Notes: generated from the sequence alone by a model not told the origin. A stretch of DNA of 64,000 nucleotides from Euptelea pleiosperma (GCA_035048495.1 CM068543.1:29563751-29627750), one strand, 5' to 3'. Positions 35,939 to 51,265 are shown, counted from the stretch's first letter. A program made the numbers and translations.

Positions 35939-36060
35939 CAAGGTTTAAAGGGGACGCGGTTATTTTCGTTATAATGGCCATTATTTTATGGGCGTTTTAT
36001 CGGTCCATAACATAACGGGGTAGGTCCGAATCTGTTATAACGGCCGTTTTTTAAACCTTG
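35939..36060. mobile_element. Family B element, short (122 bp)
   Basis: Ends CAAGGTTTAAAGG and ...TTTTTTAAACCTTG, flanked by TTTTACAT and GTTTACAT (7 of 8). The interior is almost entirely CGTTATAACGG-type words. It lies 110 bp downstream of the CCCH pseudogene. Confidence 0.75.
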
Positions 36061-36239
36061 GTTTACATTACATTCATTTGATGGTGTGCATAGGGGGAGA
36101 GGTTAGAGTAGGGTAGTTTAGATTACATTCCATTGATGGTGAAATTGATTAGTTGCATGTTTAATTTCAGTTCTTTTTTTGTTATTCTTGTTATTGGTTG
36201 TTTTACAATCTTTTCGACCCATTGACCCATGAATTCTTT

Positions 36240-36939
36240 GCTGGACCTGCACAACAAAAATCAGTGATTTTTAGCCACTCAATTTGGGCACTTTTCATTA
36301 TGGGCTTCATGAACAAGCATATGGCTTGGTTCCGACCTCAATGATGAAAAGTGCTCAAATCCTATGGATGAAAATCGCCAATAATGCTCTGCTTTTTGGT
36401 ATATAGGTCCAGCAATGTGTTGGCCAAACATTCATGAGCTCATGGGCGGCCCACTGAAGAAACTACTCTTGGAGCATTCTATCTCAGAAAGTGGCATTGG
36501 CTCAGTGGTCTCTAAGAGTGTTCCACTTGGCTCATTTTATGGTCTGTCATCAAAGATTTCAATAAATCCAGAAAGTCATGCAATAAAGTTGTCTTGGAAG
36601 GAAAATAATTTAGACGAAAAGATCTTTGATGCAGAGGACTGTCTTAGCCCAATGTAACTCATATTTTGGGCCCACTGATCACATGAATGTTGAGCCCATT
36701 CATTGGTGGATATACACACTAAAAATAAGGTTGACGATTTAGAGCTGTTGGATTAGGTATCCAAAAATAATTTGAATCCAATGGCTAGAATCAATCCTAA
36801 AAAGGTGCTAATTGTTTGACTGTACATCCACCAAGAGTTACCTAAACATCCATGTGGTTAATGGGCCCAAAAAGGTGTGCTATGTAGGGTCGGAGAAGAT
36901 TTCAGAATCATTTGTTTATTATCTATGCAGTCTCTCACT
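36240..36939. repeat. Family A-related fragments downstream of the CCCH pseudogene
   Basis: 36240-36415 is a foldback core (GGGCACTTTTCATTATGGGC ... inverse ATGATGAAAAGTGCTCAAAT) of the subtype also seen at 12.2 kb and 62.2 kb. 36415-36900 holds several half-arms (ATGTTGAGCCCATTCATTGG, CATCCATGTGG). A short open frame here has no family signature. Confidence 0.5.
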
Positions 36940-37600
36940 GAGTAAAACTTCACTTACAGCCTACAATATGGGCCACGTGGTGCACTTTTAGACAACACTG
37001 ACCGTATGGATGTTTGGCCAATCCCTAGACGGGCTTACAAACCAAAAATCAGCCTGATTAGTGATTTCTAAGCGTTGGATATGAGTCATTTTCATGTGTT
37101 GATTTTAACCGTAAGAATTTAAGCATCATCATTGACCATTATCTGGTACAAGGATTGAAAGGCTTGAAATCACTAATCAAGCTGGTTTTTGCAAGGTTTA
37201 AAAGAGGCTGTTATAAAGGTAGAACGGACTGGGGCGTTACCATTAAAATGGCCGTTAAAAACGGCTTATAACAGACAGGGAAAAATGGAAAAAAATGGAA
37301 TTTAACGGTTTTAACAAATTTAATGGAAAATGGCCCTGAATTTCAAAATTTGAAAATGGAATTTAACGGAAATAACCGACGGTTTTTTTACAAACTTTTC
37401 AGATTTTAACGGCTGTTAAAATGATTTTTAAATGCCATTAAAAAAAATCGGCCATTATTTTCCAAACGTCAAAACAGTTTTTAACGTAACGGGCTAAACA
37501 GCATTATTTTAAACCAGGGTTTTTTGGTTTGTAAGCCCATCTACAGGTTGGCCAAACATACATATAGTCAGCGTCATCTAAAAGTGTGGCACGTGGCTCA
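36940..37600. mobile_element. Family A element interrupted by a family B element
   Basis: Begins GAGTAAAACTTCACTTACAG at 36940. The left arm has GGGCCACGTGGTGCAC and GTATGGATGTTTGGCCAATC. The right arm resumes at 37518 (TTTTTTGGTTTGTAAGCCC ... GTGGCACGTGGCTCATATTG). The right terminus is lost near 37600. Confidence 0.7.
37192..37517. mobile_element. Family B element inserted in a family A element
   Basis: Starts CAAGGTTTAAAAGAGGC and ends ...TTTTAAACCAGG. The flanks GGTTTTTG / GGTTTTTT fit an 8-bp TSD. The body is AACGG/CCGTT-rich with a GAATTTCAAAATTTGAAAAT core. Confidence 0.7.
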
Positions 37601-38128
37601 TATTGGTGGATATGCATACCAAAAATCAGCTTTATTTATAATTTATAGCCATTGGATTAAGTACCCAAAAATAGGCATAAAACATGCTTGAATCCAATGG
37701 CTAGAATCAAACCTAAAAAGTGCTAAAATCTATTGCTGAAAAAACTAATAACTGATAACTGATTTTTGGTATGTACATACACCAAGGGGTGGGCTAAACA
37801 TCCATGTCGTAGGGCCACGAGACCCCTCTGCATCGACTTCATCCAAAGTCCTATGCATCCAAAAATTTTCCCCTGCATTACAACTGGGACAAAACTAAGT
37901 AAGCGAAGCCACTGTCAGCCCACAATATGAGCCACGTGGTACATTTTTAGAGGATACTGACCATATGGATGTTTGGCAATCCCTAGGTAGCTTGATAAAT
38001 TGAAAATCAACCTGATTAATGATATCTAAACATTGGATTGGAGTGATTTTCATGGGTTGATTTTAACCGTTGGAATTTGAGCGTTATTGACCGAAAATCA
38101 CTAATCATACTGATTTTTGGTATGTAGG
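37601..38128. repeat. Truncated family A fragments
   Basis: 37601-37830 and 37905-38128 carry partial arms and cores (AAAAATCAGC, GAGCCACGTGGTACAT, GGATGTTTGGCAATCCCTAGG, AATCACTAATCATACTGATTTTTGG). The second ends abruptly where the sequence turns into GTTTAAACGGCCGTTTAAAT. Confidence 0.6.
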
Positions 38129-38622
38129 CCGTTTAAACGGCCGTTTAAATGTAGAGAAATTTTTTGTTTTTGCGTCTTTTGCTAGGAGACGTTTCAGCCA
38201 TTAGACAATAGAGGGAGAGATTTTATACGGAAATCAGAGACATTTTATGAAGTTTTAGGTAAAAAAGTATAGATCGACGTTTTAGGAAAGCTTAGAGACG
38301 TTTTAAGGAGAGTTTTAGGAAGTTTTAAGAAAACAAATAAACATTTTAAGAATGAAAGACATTTTAAGAAATCAAATAGACACTTTAAGAGAGGAGATAG
38401 ACGTTTTAGATAGTATGTAACGGTTTTGGAATAATATACACTTAATGTAACCAATTCAATTTTGCTATAGTCATTAATTGTATTAATGCAGGAAGGAATA
38501 ATAGATGATAGAAAATTCGGTGTCGATGACATGGCACTCTGCATGAGGAGAGTGCCACATCAACTTGATGTTGAGGAGAGAGAGGGACGCTGCTCACTTC
38601 TCTGCTATAGTATAGATATATA
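38129..38622. repeat. Degenerate AGACNTTTTAAGA minisatellite and a Helitron-like 5' end
   Basis: Between about 38200 and 38420 the motif AGACATTTTAAGAA / AGACGTTTTAGGA recurs about nine times at irregular 20-40-bp spacing; the opposite strand therefore reads FLKCL repeatedly in one frame. Near 38600-38622 the minus strand starts ATCTATATATCTATACTATAG, which resembles a Helitron 5' end. No matching 3' hairpin was found. Confidence 0.45.
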
Positions 38623-38651
38623 GATGATTCTTTTATGGGTTTTTTTTTTGG

Positions 38652-39045
38652 GCTAAGGCTCCATTAACCGCCTAAAATGACAGGCTCAAGTTAAAGGACA
38701 CAATATTAGCCATGTGGCACACTCTTAGAGAACTCTGACTGTATAGATGTTTGGCCAATCCCTAAGTGGACCTACAAACCAAAAATCAGCTTGATTAGTG
38801 ATTTATAGGCATTGGATTGGACTTATTTTCATGGGTTGATATCAACTGTGGGAATTTGAGTAGTATTTGAGGTACAAAGATCCAACGTTTAGAAATCACT
38901 AATCAGGCTGATTTTTAGTTTGTAGATCCACCTAGGGATTGGCCAAACATCCACACAGTCAGAGTCCTCTAACAGTATGCCACGTGGCTCATGTTTATCC
39001 TATAATCGGAGCCTGTCATTTTAGGGCCGTTACTGGAGCCCGACC
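38652..39045. mobile_element. Foldback with family A body but different outer ends
   Basis: The outer inverted ends are GGGCTAAGGCTCC ... CTAAAATGACAGGCTC on the left and the inverse GAGCCTGTCATTTTAGGGCC ... GGAGCCCG on the right. The interior is family A (CCATGTGGCACACTCTTAGAG, GATGTTTGGCCAATCCCTAA, AATCACTAATCAGGCTGATT). GAGTAAAACTT is absent. Confidence 0.65.
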
Positions 39046-39447
39046 CTTTTTTTTCTATTAATTTTCCATTCAGTATATGAACAAATCTTGATTTTTTGTC
39101 AAGATGTTTTATAAGGCAAGCTCATTGTCATAAAAATTAATTAAAAAAGCAGTTTTTTTGAAAAATCTATTTCCATTCAAAAAAAAAAACTTGCATTGAT
39201 CCACACAGAATTTCATATTACATCAACGCAATAAAAAACAGATTGTTGAAACACAGTATCCCATACCTAAAAATCTTGCATTTTTCCAAATCAGATTCCA
39301 TATTCAACAATGTATGGTTGAATTGTCCAACATGATCCCCACCACCAGGATGTAAGAAATGGGTGTCGCTCTAGACGGAGTCTTCATACTTTCCGGCCGA
39401 ATGAATCTAAATTTAAAAAAAATAAATTGGTTTATAATAAAAGGAGG
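39046..39447. other. 3' flank of the receptor-like kinase gene
   Basis: AT-rich. It contains the probable 3' UTR of the kinase on the minus strand, with T-rich and A-rich tracts. No further gene or inverted pair recognised. Confidence 0.5.
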
Positions 39448-43226
<3,779 letters not shown>

Positions 43227-44237
43227 CTCAACGATCACGAGGATCTCACAGAACAGAGGAAGAAGCGTGTTTTTATGTGCTCATGGACATCTGTACCTTG
43301 CGTTTTGTTGGGATCGATGGTCTAAACTCTATGCTTCTTTATTTTCAAAGTCAACATAGTCAATCCCGTGGTTTAGCGGCTGTATGAACGTAACCATAGA
43401 TCATTTATTTTATAGGCGTAGCCATCCGATCTGTTGACTTATATATGAATCGACAACGATGCCTTTTTTATTTGATTGTATAGGATAACTAAGATGAGGT
43501 CAAGATGTGATTGTCACGGATTATATGGTCAAGATGTTGCTGGGTGACCTCTAACCTGGACCCACAGTTTGACCACTCCCACCCTTTTAGTGCCCGTTTG
43601 GCACTAAACTTGAAGTAAAAAGTAACTTTAAATTAAGTTCATGATTTTAAAAGTTGCCATACGACGAAAGCAAAAAATCTGTTTGGTAAAATAATGATTT
43701 ATTAGTCAAAAAATTAGTTTGTCATGAATTAAATCAAAAAGTCATTTTCTTATATATACGTACGCATCATAATCTAACAGTATAACATTATAGGGGAAGA
43801 AATGTCAATATAGAAGATTCACTTGAGTTAGTTTTTGTGCACATGTTGAAATTTGGAGTGCAAATTTTTAGCTTTTGCTTCACTCGGAGCAAAAAAATAA
43901 AAATTATTTGCTTCCAATATAAGTTACTTAATAACTTTTGAAAAACACTTTTGAAATTGACATCCAAACAAACTTTTTTTTGTTTTTTAAGCAAAAAATA
44001 ACTTTTTTGGTGTTACCAAACATGTCCTCACATGTCAAGTGACTCAAATATGAAGACTACACATGCTAGGTGGTCCACACACATTAAATAAGAGGGTCAT
44101 ATATCAAGTCCTTATTTTCTGAACACGGCTGTTAGTTTCGTTATAATGGCCGTTTTTTAAACCATGGATATTGGACTTCTTTATAAAAAGTAATTTTTTA
44201 TTTTGGAGTTTCCAACTTTTATTTTTTATTTTTTTTA
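43227..44237. other. Upstream region of the kinase gene, with a hAT-MITE-like segment
   Basis: The 5' flank of the kinase runs to about 43.5 kb. 43590-44030 begins GTGCCCGTTTGGCAC and ends GGTGTTACCAAACATGTCC with AAAAAGTAACTT-type arms, a common form of plant hAT MITE. A right end of family B (CGTTATAATGGCCGTTTTTTAAACCATGG) is left at 44138-44166. No gene. Confidence 0.5.
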
Positions 44238-44632
44238 TAAAAAGTTGTCACAAGATGGTGTCATCAAAGCCAGTCACAAACCACAATACGATCTACGTGG
44301 TACACTATTAGAGAGCGCTGACCGTATGGATGTTTGACCAGTCCCTCGGTGAACCTGAAAACCAAAAATCAGCTTGATTAGTGATTTACAACCTTTAGAT
44401 ATTTTCATCCAAATAAGGCTCAATAATGTTCAAATTCCTACCGTTAAAATCAACCCATGAAAATAACTTCAATCTAGTCGCTTACTAATCAGGCTGATTT
44501 TTGGTTTACAGGTCCACCGAGGGACTGGCCAAACATCTATACGGTCAGCACCCTCTAATAGTATGCCACATGGCTAGTATTATTGGTTGTGACTGGCTTC
44601 GGTCACAACATCTTGTGACAGAAGTTTTACTC
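44238..44632. mobile_element. Family A foldback, nearly full length
   Basis: Left: GTTGTCACAAGATGGTGTCA ... CGATCTACGTGGTACACTAT. Right: the inverse ...GTCACAACATCTTGTGACAG AAGTTTTACTC. The interior has AACCAAAAATCAGCTTGATT and AATCAGGCTGATTTTTGG. The left GAGTAAAACTT is eroded. Confidence 0.75.
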
Positions 44633-44689
44633 GTGACGTAGCAAGGTATACATCACTCTTTTTGGCGTGCCAAGTACGATTTTTGTTTC

Positions 44690-45340
44690 TCAAGGCTGTA
44701 ATCTGGGCCATTCGTGGATATACACACCAAGAATACCCTGATTGGTAATCTCTAGCCATTAGATTTTATTACTTTTTAAGGTATGATCTAGCCGTTGAAT
44801 TCAACCATTATTTTTTAGCAAGGTTTAAAGGAGGCCGTTTTAACAGTTAAACGGACTGGGGGCGTTACCGTTTAAATGGATTGAAACGGTCATGGGCAAA
44901 AATGGAAAAAAACGGAATTAAACGGAAAAAGTGGCGCTGAAATTCAAATTTTGAAAATTGAAAAAAAAAAAAAAATGGAATTTAACGGAATTAAATGGTT
45001 TTAACGGCCGTTTTTTTCACAAAAGTTTTCAAAATTAAACGGCTGTTTAAGCGATTTTAACGGCTGTTAAAACAAAAAAAACGGCCGTTTTTTTCAAAAC
45101 CGATAAAACGTGTTTAAACTGTTTTAACGGAAACGGGCTTGGGGCGTTACCGTTTAAACGGCCGTTTTTAAAACCATGTTTTTGAGTACTAAAGTCTAAG
45201 ACCATTATTTTTTGAAAAATTGGGGATGTTTGGATAGCCATTTTTCAAAAAAAGTATTTATTTTTAAAAAAATAACTTTTCTGGAAAACATATTTTTTAA
45301 AATGTGTTTTTCTTAAAACCTTTAATTATGGAAAAAGACT
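44690..45340. mobile_element. Family B element (44819-45178) in an older MITE
   Basis: The B element starts CAAGGTTTAAAGGAGGCCG and ends GTTTTTAAAACCATG, with flanks TTTTTTAG / TTTTTGAG (approximate 8-bp TSD). The host around it (GCCGTTGAATTCAACCATTA ... TGAGTACTAAAG) is uninterrupted in a copy at 46365-46400, which shows the empty site. AACGG/CCGTT words are very dense. Confidence 0.75.
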
Positions 45341-45489
45341 TTTCGAAGCATTCTACCTCTTTCAGTCACCATTTCACAAAAATGCGCTTCACACTTCACA
45401 TTCTAACTTTTGCAAAGACAGCTAAGGACAGTTTTACTTGCATTTTGTCAAATACTAATGGAATGTTGATGGGAAGACTTAAAAAGCTC

Positions 45490-46330
45490 AGCACCGATGC
45501 TCACGGATGTCCATATGAACCACGTGCCATACTCTTAGAGACCGATGAGTGTATGGATGTTTGACCCATCCCACAGGTGGATCCAAGGTTTAAAGGGGAC
45601 CGTTATAACGGTATAACGGACTGGGGGCGTTACCATTTTTTCCGTCGTAACGAAAAAAACGCTCAGCGGCAAAAACGGAAAAAAATGGGAAATAATGGAA
45701 AAAAAATGGAAAAAATGGCACTGAAATTCAAATTTTGAATTTCAAAATTTCACGGACTGGGGGCATTACTGTTTTTTCCATTATAACGAAAAAAACGCTC
45801 AGGGGCAAAAACGGAGAAAAATGGAAAATAACGGCAATAATGGCGCTGAAATTCAAATTTTGAATTTCAAAAATGGAATATAATGGAAAAAAACGAAAAT
45901 AACGGCTGTTTTTTCTCACAAAATTTTTCAGAAAATAACAGTCGTTATTTTCGTTATAACAGAAAAATAACAGAAAATAACGGCCGTTATTTTCTGGGCG
46001 TTTTAACTGTCCATAACGTAACGGGTTAGGTCCGAATCCGTTATAACGGCTGATTTTTAAACCTTGGGTGGATCTACTCAAGATGAACCACACAGGACAC
46101 TTCAAGACCCCTGACTATATGGGCCATCCTTGGTGGACCTTCAGGCCAATAACCAATCCGATTGGTGATTTATATCCATTGGATTTGAAGTTTTTTAATG
46201 GGTTGATTTTTAGCCCTTGTATATCCAACGACGAAAAATCATCAATCAAGTTGATCTTTGGCCTATATGTCCATCTAAGGATGGGCCGCACATGAATAAA
46301 AATCACCCTGATTGGTAATTTCTGGCCATT
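45490..46330. mobile_element. Family A fragments with family B element (45584-46066), perfect 8-bp TSD
   Basis: The family B element begins CAAGGTTTAAAGGGG at 45584 and ends TTTTTAAACCTTG at 46066. GGTGGATC is present exactly on both sides (45576-45583, 46067-46074). The B element is longer than its sisters (483 bp) because an inner block around AACGCTCAGNGGCAAAAACGG is repeated. The surrounding sequence is family A (CGTATGGATGTTTGACCC-type left, GGGCCATCCTTGGTGG right). Confidence 0.8.
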
Positions 46331-46399
46331 AGATTTTAGTACTTTTTAAGGTATGAATCTAGCCGTTGAATTCAACCATTATTTTTGAATACTAAAACC

Positions 46400-46965
46400 A
46401 ACGGCCAAAATTATTTTTGTCTGTTTTTTACTTCAAAAACAGCTTTCAGCAATTTTTTTTTATATAAAAAGACTTTTTAGCTTAAAAAATATATTTTTAT
46501 TGAATAAATTTTTTTTTTTAAATAGTCATCCAAACCAAGGTTTAAAGGAGGCCGTTTTAACGGTTAAACGGACTGGGGGCGTTACCGTTTAAACGGCCGT
46601 TAAAACGGATTGAAACGGTCAGGGGCAAAAATGAAAAAAATGGTAAGAAATAGAATTAAACGGATTTTAACGGAAAAAGTGGCGTTGAATTTCAAATTTT
46701 GAAATTTGAAAAAAAAAAAAAAAAACGGAATTTAACGGATTTTAACGGAATTAAACGGTTTTAACGGCGGTTTTTTCAAAACCGATAAAACGGGTTTAAA
46801 CAGTTTAAACAGTTTAAACGGAAACGGGCTTGGGGCGTTACCGTTTAAATGGCCGTTTAAACCATTTAAACGGCCGTTTTTAAAACCATGATCCAAACAA
46901 TTAATTATTTAAGAAAAAGTCTTTTGTGGAAAAAGAGACTTTCCCAAGTACTAATGGCGTCCAAG
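46400..46965. mobile_element. Family B element (46536-46890) with perfect TSD ATCCAAAC
   Basis: Starts CAAGGTTTAAAGGAGGCCG at 46536 and ends GTTTTTAAAACCATG at 46890. ATCCAAAC is exact on both sides (46528-46535, 46891-46898). The host is an A/T-rich MITE whose halves (AAAAAGACTTTTTAGC / AAGAAAAAGTCTTTTGTGG) are inverted. Confidence 0.85.
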
Positions 46966-46969
46966 TCTG

Positions 46970-47255
46970 CTTAGTCCGCCTCTGCTCAGTATGAGCCACG
47001 TAGTACACTTCAAGACCACTGACCATATGGTGTTTGGCCATCCTTAGGTGGACCCTCAGACTAAAAATCAATCCGATTAGTGATTTATATCCATTGGATT
47101 TAAATTTTTACATGGCTTTAATTATTTTTAGCCATTGGATAGTCAACGGCTAAAAATCACCAATCATGTTGATCTTTGGTCTCTATATCCTAAGGATGGG
47201 CCAAACATCCATGTCGTCAACGGTCTCGAAGACTATTCCTCATGGCTCATAACGA
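46970..47255. mobile_element. Diverged family A element
   Basis: Arms TATGAGCCACGTAGTACACT ... ATGGTGTTTGGCCATCCTTA and the inverse AAGGATGGGCCAAACATCCA ... CCTCATGGCTCATAA. The core repeats ATCCATTGGATTTA and GCCATTGGATAGTCAACGGC. Confidence 0.65.
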
Positions 47256-47344
47256 CAACAATTTTTTAATTTTATTTTTTATCAACACGTCATTGAGCAA
47301 TTGCAGAGCAGATTCTATTAGGAAACTTGTTGTGTAGCCATGGC

Positions 47345-47640
47345 AAGATTCACTGGACCCAAAGACTTCCAAACTTTGAAGGTGCCCCTCCTAAAAGGTC
47401 TGACACGAACATAAAGGCCTAAACCTAATCCATATTAAACCCTTGAAGAATGAGCACGGCATGGGTGGATCTTCCTAGAAGGTTCATCCATAGTTGGAAA
47501 TGGTCGCTGGCCCTAGTCTGTCCCCCCAAAATGCCCAACCTGCGTTAACCCCTTGGTTAGTGGTTAACAAGGGTTACTTGTCAGATATTTTGGGAGGGGT
47601 ACTTCAAAGTTCAAACCGCCAGCGATTTTTCTTCACGCGC
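47345..47640. mobile_element. Foldback family G copy (GACTTCAAACTTTGAAGTC-type arms)
   Basis: Left arm GACTTCCAAACTTTGAAGGT ... CTAAAAGGTCTGACA; right arm TGTCAGATATTTTGGGAGGG ... CTTCAAAGTTCAAACC ... CAGCGA. A compact copy is at 63656-63843. Confidence 0.6.
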
Positions 47641-47835
47641 AACCATCTGATATGTTGACTATGAACAGACCACAATTCTTTTCTTGATGCGATTGATTGA
47701 TGGGTAAAGAAAACTTTTGAACGGGTAATGTTTTTGGTCATTAAAGTAAGTTTTGGCTGTTTCCATGGGTTCTGTCTCGGAATAATTCTTTGGGACGGTG
47801 GGCGCGCGGTAATACCTCTACGAGAAAATATTTGC
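47641..47835. other. Short spacer before the LINE 3' end
   Basis: About 200 bp of unique-looking sequence ending CTCTACGAGAAAATATTTGCTG, right before the poly(T) that marks the tail of the minus-strand LINE. Confidence 0.4.
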
Positions 47836-47987
47836 TGTTTTTTTTTTATTTTTGATAAGTCAAATGTATATTAAGAATGAAGGAGATCGAGAAGATCTCA
47901 AAGACTAAGAAAAGATGATTACATAATCAACATAATAGATGCTCCATCCTAAACCATATCGCTGAAAAACGTTCCTCTCATCTCTAC

Positions 47988-49785
47988 TCAGATACTACTC
48001 CAGCTGTAAATTAATGCCTTAATGTTTATGATGACCTCTTGAAGCGAACTTTCCTTGCCTTGGAACGTTCTCCTATTCCTTTCTAACCACACCCCCCATG
48101 CAATTGCCATAGGAACCATTCTCCAAATCATCTTCCCTTTTGCTGCCATGGGTGGTTGTTGTGTCCAGCTCTCCATGACTTCGCCTAATGTTTCCGGAAA
48201 CACCCAACATAAGTTCATGTGGCCAAGGAAAAGAGACCAAACCTGTCGAATAAACTCACAATGAACAAAGATGTGGTTAGTGCTTTCATAATTAGCTTTG
48301 CACATAACACAAAAATTCACTAATACCCATTTTCTCTTGATTAAATTTTCGATAGTAAGGATCTTGTTAAGAGTGGCTACTCAAGCAAAGAAGCGAACTT
48401 TCAAAGGTACGATAGATTTTCATAATACAATATTGGGGGAAGAGGTAGGAAGTGTGGGTGTGGGGTATGATGATGTTGATAAGAGTTTATAAAAGGATTG
48501 GACCGAGAATATGCCTGATTTAGAATGTTTCCTTACAAAGGAGTCCTCTTCTGAGATGTTGACAAGGTAAAGCTTCAAGCATTCTAGCAACACTTCAATC
48601 TGTTGTTTCTCCCATACAAAAGGATTCCTTCTAAGGTCCAAATTCCAATTTGTTTCCCCTGAAGAACCGGTCCAGAAACGATCAATTGTCTGTCCTTTGC
48701 CACGTGAGAGAGAGAACACCCTAGGAAAAGACTCCTTGAGACAGAGGTCCCCAACCCAAGTATCTTCCAAGAATCTTATCCTGGTCCCATTTCCTAAAGT
48801 TAACTTTGAGCCTTCCATAATCTTGTCTTTGGTTTTCATGATTCCTTTCCACACTCCACAACCGTGTGGGGTTCTAGTTGATTTGTCGTCCACCCCCCTC
48901 TTCCTCCCCATGAGTTCCAGCTATCACCTTACGCCACAAACTATTCATCTCCTTACCGAATCTCCATATCCACTTCCCCATTAAGGCCGAGTTCATGAGT
49001 CCAATTCTTCTAAAACCTAACCCACCTTTTGATCTAGGCAAACACGCCTGAGCCCAATTCACCAAATGGTATCTGAACAAGTCCTCCTGGTCGTGCCATA
49101 AAAAATTCTTCATGAGCCTTTCTAATTTCTTTGCCACTGACACTGGGATTGAGAAAAGCGAGAGAAAGTACACCGGTTGGCTAGACAAAGTACTTTTGAT
49201 CAAAGTTACTTTCCCTCCTTTGGATAGGTACTTATCTTTCCAGCCCGCTAGCCTGCGCCGCATCCTTTCTACTACAGGATCCCAAATCGCTTTAGCTTTG
49301 GATGGTGCCCCCAATGGTAGACCGAGATAGGTAGAGGGAAGAGATCCAGAGAAACGTCCTAAAATTCTAGCCAACCTCTCGACTTCATCCACCTCTCCTA
49401 TAGGCATAATTTTGCTTTTATTGAAATTCATTTTGAGGTCTGAACAGATCTCGAAGCAGCAAAGTAAATTATTCAAGAAGTTAACTTGGTTTGCCTGATT
49501 TAGTAGGAAAATCAAAGTATCATCGGCAAACTGCAGATGAGAGATCAACACCCCATTGGTGCCTACTTTAAACCCTTCTAATTTCCGTAAAGCTACACTC
49601 TTCGAGATCATTCTCCCTAGAGCCTCGGTCACCATAATAAAAAGAAAGGGAGACAGTGGGTCCCCTTGTCTAAGGCCCTTAGAGTTGTCAAAAAATCCTG
49701 AGGGAGACCCGTTCGCTAGAGTTGAAAATCTAGGTGAACTGATACATTTTCTCATCCATTCTCTCCATTTGACCCCGAATCCCAT
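47988..49785 (-). pseudogene. LINE ORF2, RT C-terminal half and zinc-binding domain
   Basis: 49785-48874 encodes GFGVKWREWMRKCISSP, RQGDPLSPFLFIMVTEAL, the FADD box, a SKIMPIGEV motif and GGLGFRRIGLMNSALMGKW. A frameshift in a GGGGGG run near 48890 moves the frame. Coding then continues as TPHGCGVWKGI ... VRKHSKSGIFSVQSFYKLL to 48420. After two TGA stops it ends as the zf-RVT domain (48320-47988) with C-x2-C ... H-x4-C spacing. Confidence 0.85.
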
Positions 49786-51265
49786 TCTCCCAAGAAGGTA
49801 GTCTAAAAATTTTCAGTTTGTGTGGTCGTAAGCTTTTTCTAGGTCTATTTTGCATACCAAGCCGGCCTCCCTGGAGCGTCGTCTGGACTCTATGCACTCG
49901 TTTGCAATAAGGATTCCATCCAGTATCTGTCTGCCTTTCACAAAGGCACCTTGTTCTCCAGATATGATTTTGCCCATAACTTTCTTTAACCTAGACGCTA
50001 AGACTCTGGCCACTATCTTGTATGTGTTTCCAATCAAACTGATGGGCCTGAAATCTGAGATATCCTCTGCTCCTTTTGTCTTTGGTATTAAGACAATAAA
50101 GGTTTGATTGCTCCCGTAATCCAAGAAATTCCTTGAGTGCAACTCTTCGAAGACTTTCATCAGATCGATCTTGACAATATCCCAGCATTCCTGAAAAAAA
50201 ACAATTGTGAATCCATCCGGGCCTGGAGCTTTATTCCCTGACATTTCGAACACAGCCCTCTTAACCTCCTCCTCACTAAATTTGTCCTCGAGACCTATTC
50301 TGGACTCCTCACTGATCATGTCGAAGACTAGGCCATCTAAGAGAGGTCTCTCCCCATATGTTTCCTTGTATAAGTTCTTGTAGAAAAAAGCTATGCCCTC
50401 TCTAATATCCACTTCATCCACCAAGGTTTGCTCTTTTATCTTGATGGATTTAATGTGATTATTTCTTCTTCTGTGATTTGCCACTTGGTGAAAAAATCTT
50501 GTGTTAAGGTCGCCTTCCTTCAACCATTTCATTCTGGACTTCTGTTTCCAACTGATCTCTTCAGTAGGGCCCATTTTTGATATTCTATCTTGAGTTCCTC
50601 CCTAAGTCTGTAATCTCCATCCTCCAATGGCCTTGTTTCCTCCCTAACATCCAACTCCTTAATTTGTTCACTAATTTTTTTCATCTTCTCATCTATCTTT
50701 CCTAGTGCATTTTTGTTCCAATCTTTAATTTTTTCTTTTAAGGCTTTTAACTCATTCCTAAGGATAGAACCTGCGCTACCTCCAAACTTAAAGGACTCCC
50801 ACCATTCTTTCACTTTCTCTATGAAACCTTCCACCTTAAGCCACATGCTCTCAAATCTAAATGGCCTAGCTCTCACATTGTATTCTCCATAGGCTAAATG
50901 TATTGGAATGTGGTCGGATGTGATCCTAGAAAGTCCTTTTTGAACTAGTCTGGGGAAAGACTCTGCCCAAGCATCATCCACTAGAAATCTGTCAAGTCTA
51001 CTAAGTGAAGGGTTAGCTTGGCTGTTTGTCCAAGTGTAGGAGTTTAGAGACAAGTCTATTAGCCCATTTCTTTCTATGAATTCATTGAAGAGTTTCATGC
51101 CTCGAACTCTGCGTGTTCCTCCTTTTTTGTCTGATGCTAGGACTATCTCGTTAAAATCCCCTCCCAAGCACCATGACGCTTGCCACAAACCTCGAACATC
51201 GTCTAGTTCTTGCCAAAAGTGATGCTTGTCCTCCTGTTTAATCGGACCGTATACGCCTGTCCCTT
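49786..51265 (-). pseudogene. LINE ORF2, endonuclease C-terminus and RT N-terminal half
   Basis: Open on the minus strand in two overlapping pieces (to 50529 and from 50574). Carries YGP, GGDFNEI and SDH endonuclease motifs, then a coiled linker (LKEKIKDWNKNALGKID), WLKEGDLNTRFFHQVANHRR, GPDGF, and QGAFVKGRQILDGILIANE. It ends at KAYDHTN followed by TGA where the family has Trp. The frame then continues with KFLDYLLGR, so only one base change separates it from the next segment. A frame slip lies near 50530-50575. Confidence 0.85.

Noticed and set aside
36415..36657. Short plus-strand frame near 36.5 kb
   Set aside because: Built from family A arm sequence; no splice partner and no known domain.
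43227..43238. Upstream in-frame start at 43238 for the kinase
   Set aside because: The codon there is GTG, not ATG; the first ATG in frame is at 43226, which gives a protein starting MGLLSG.
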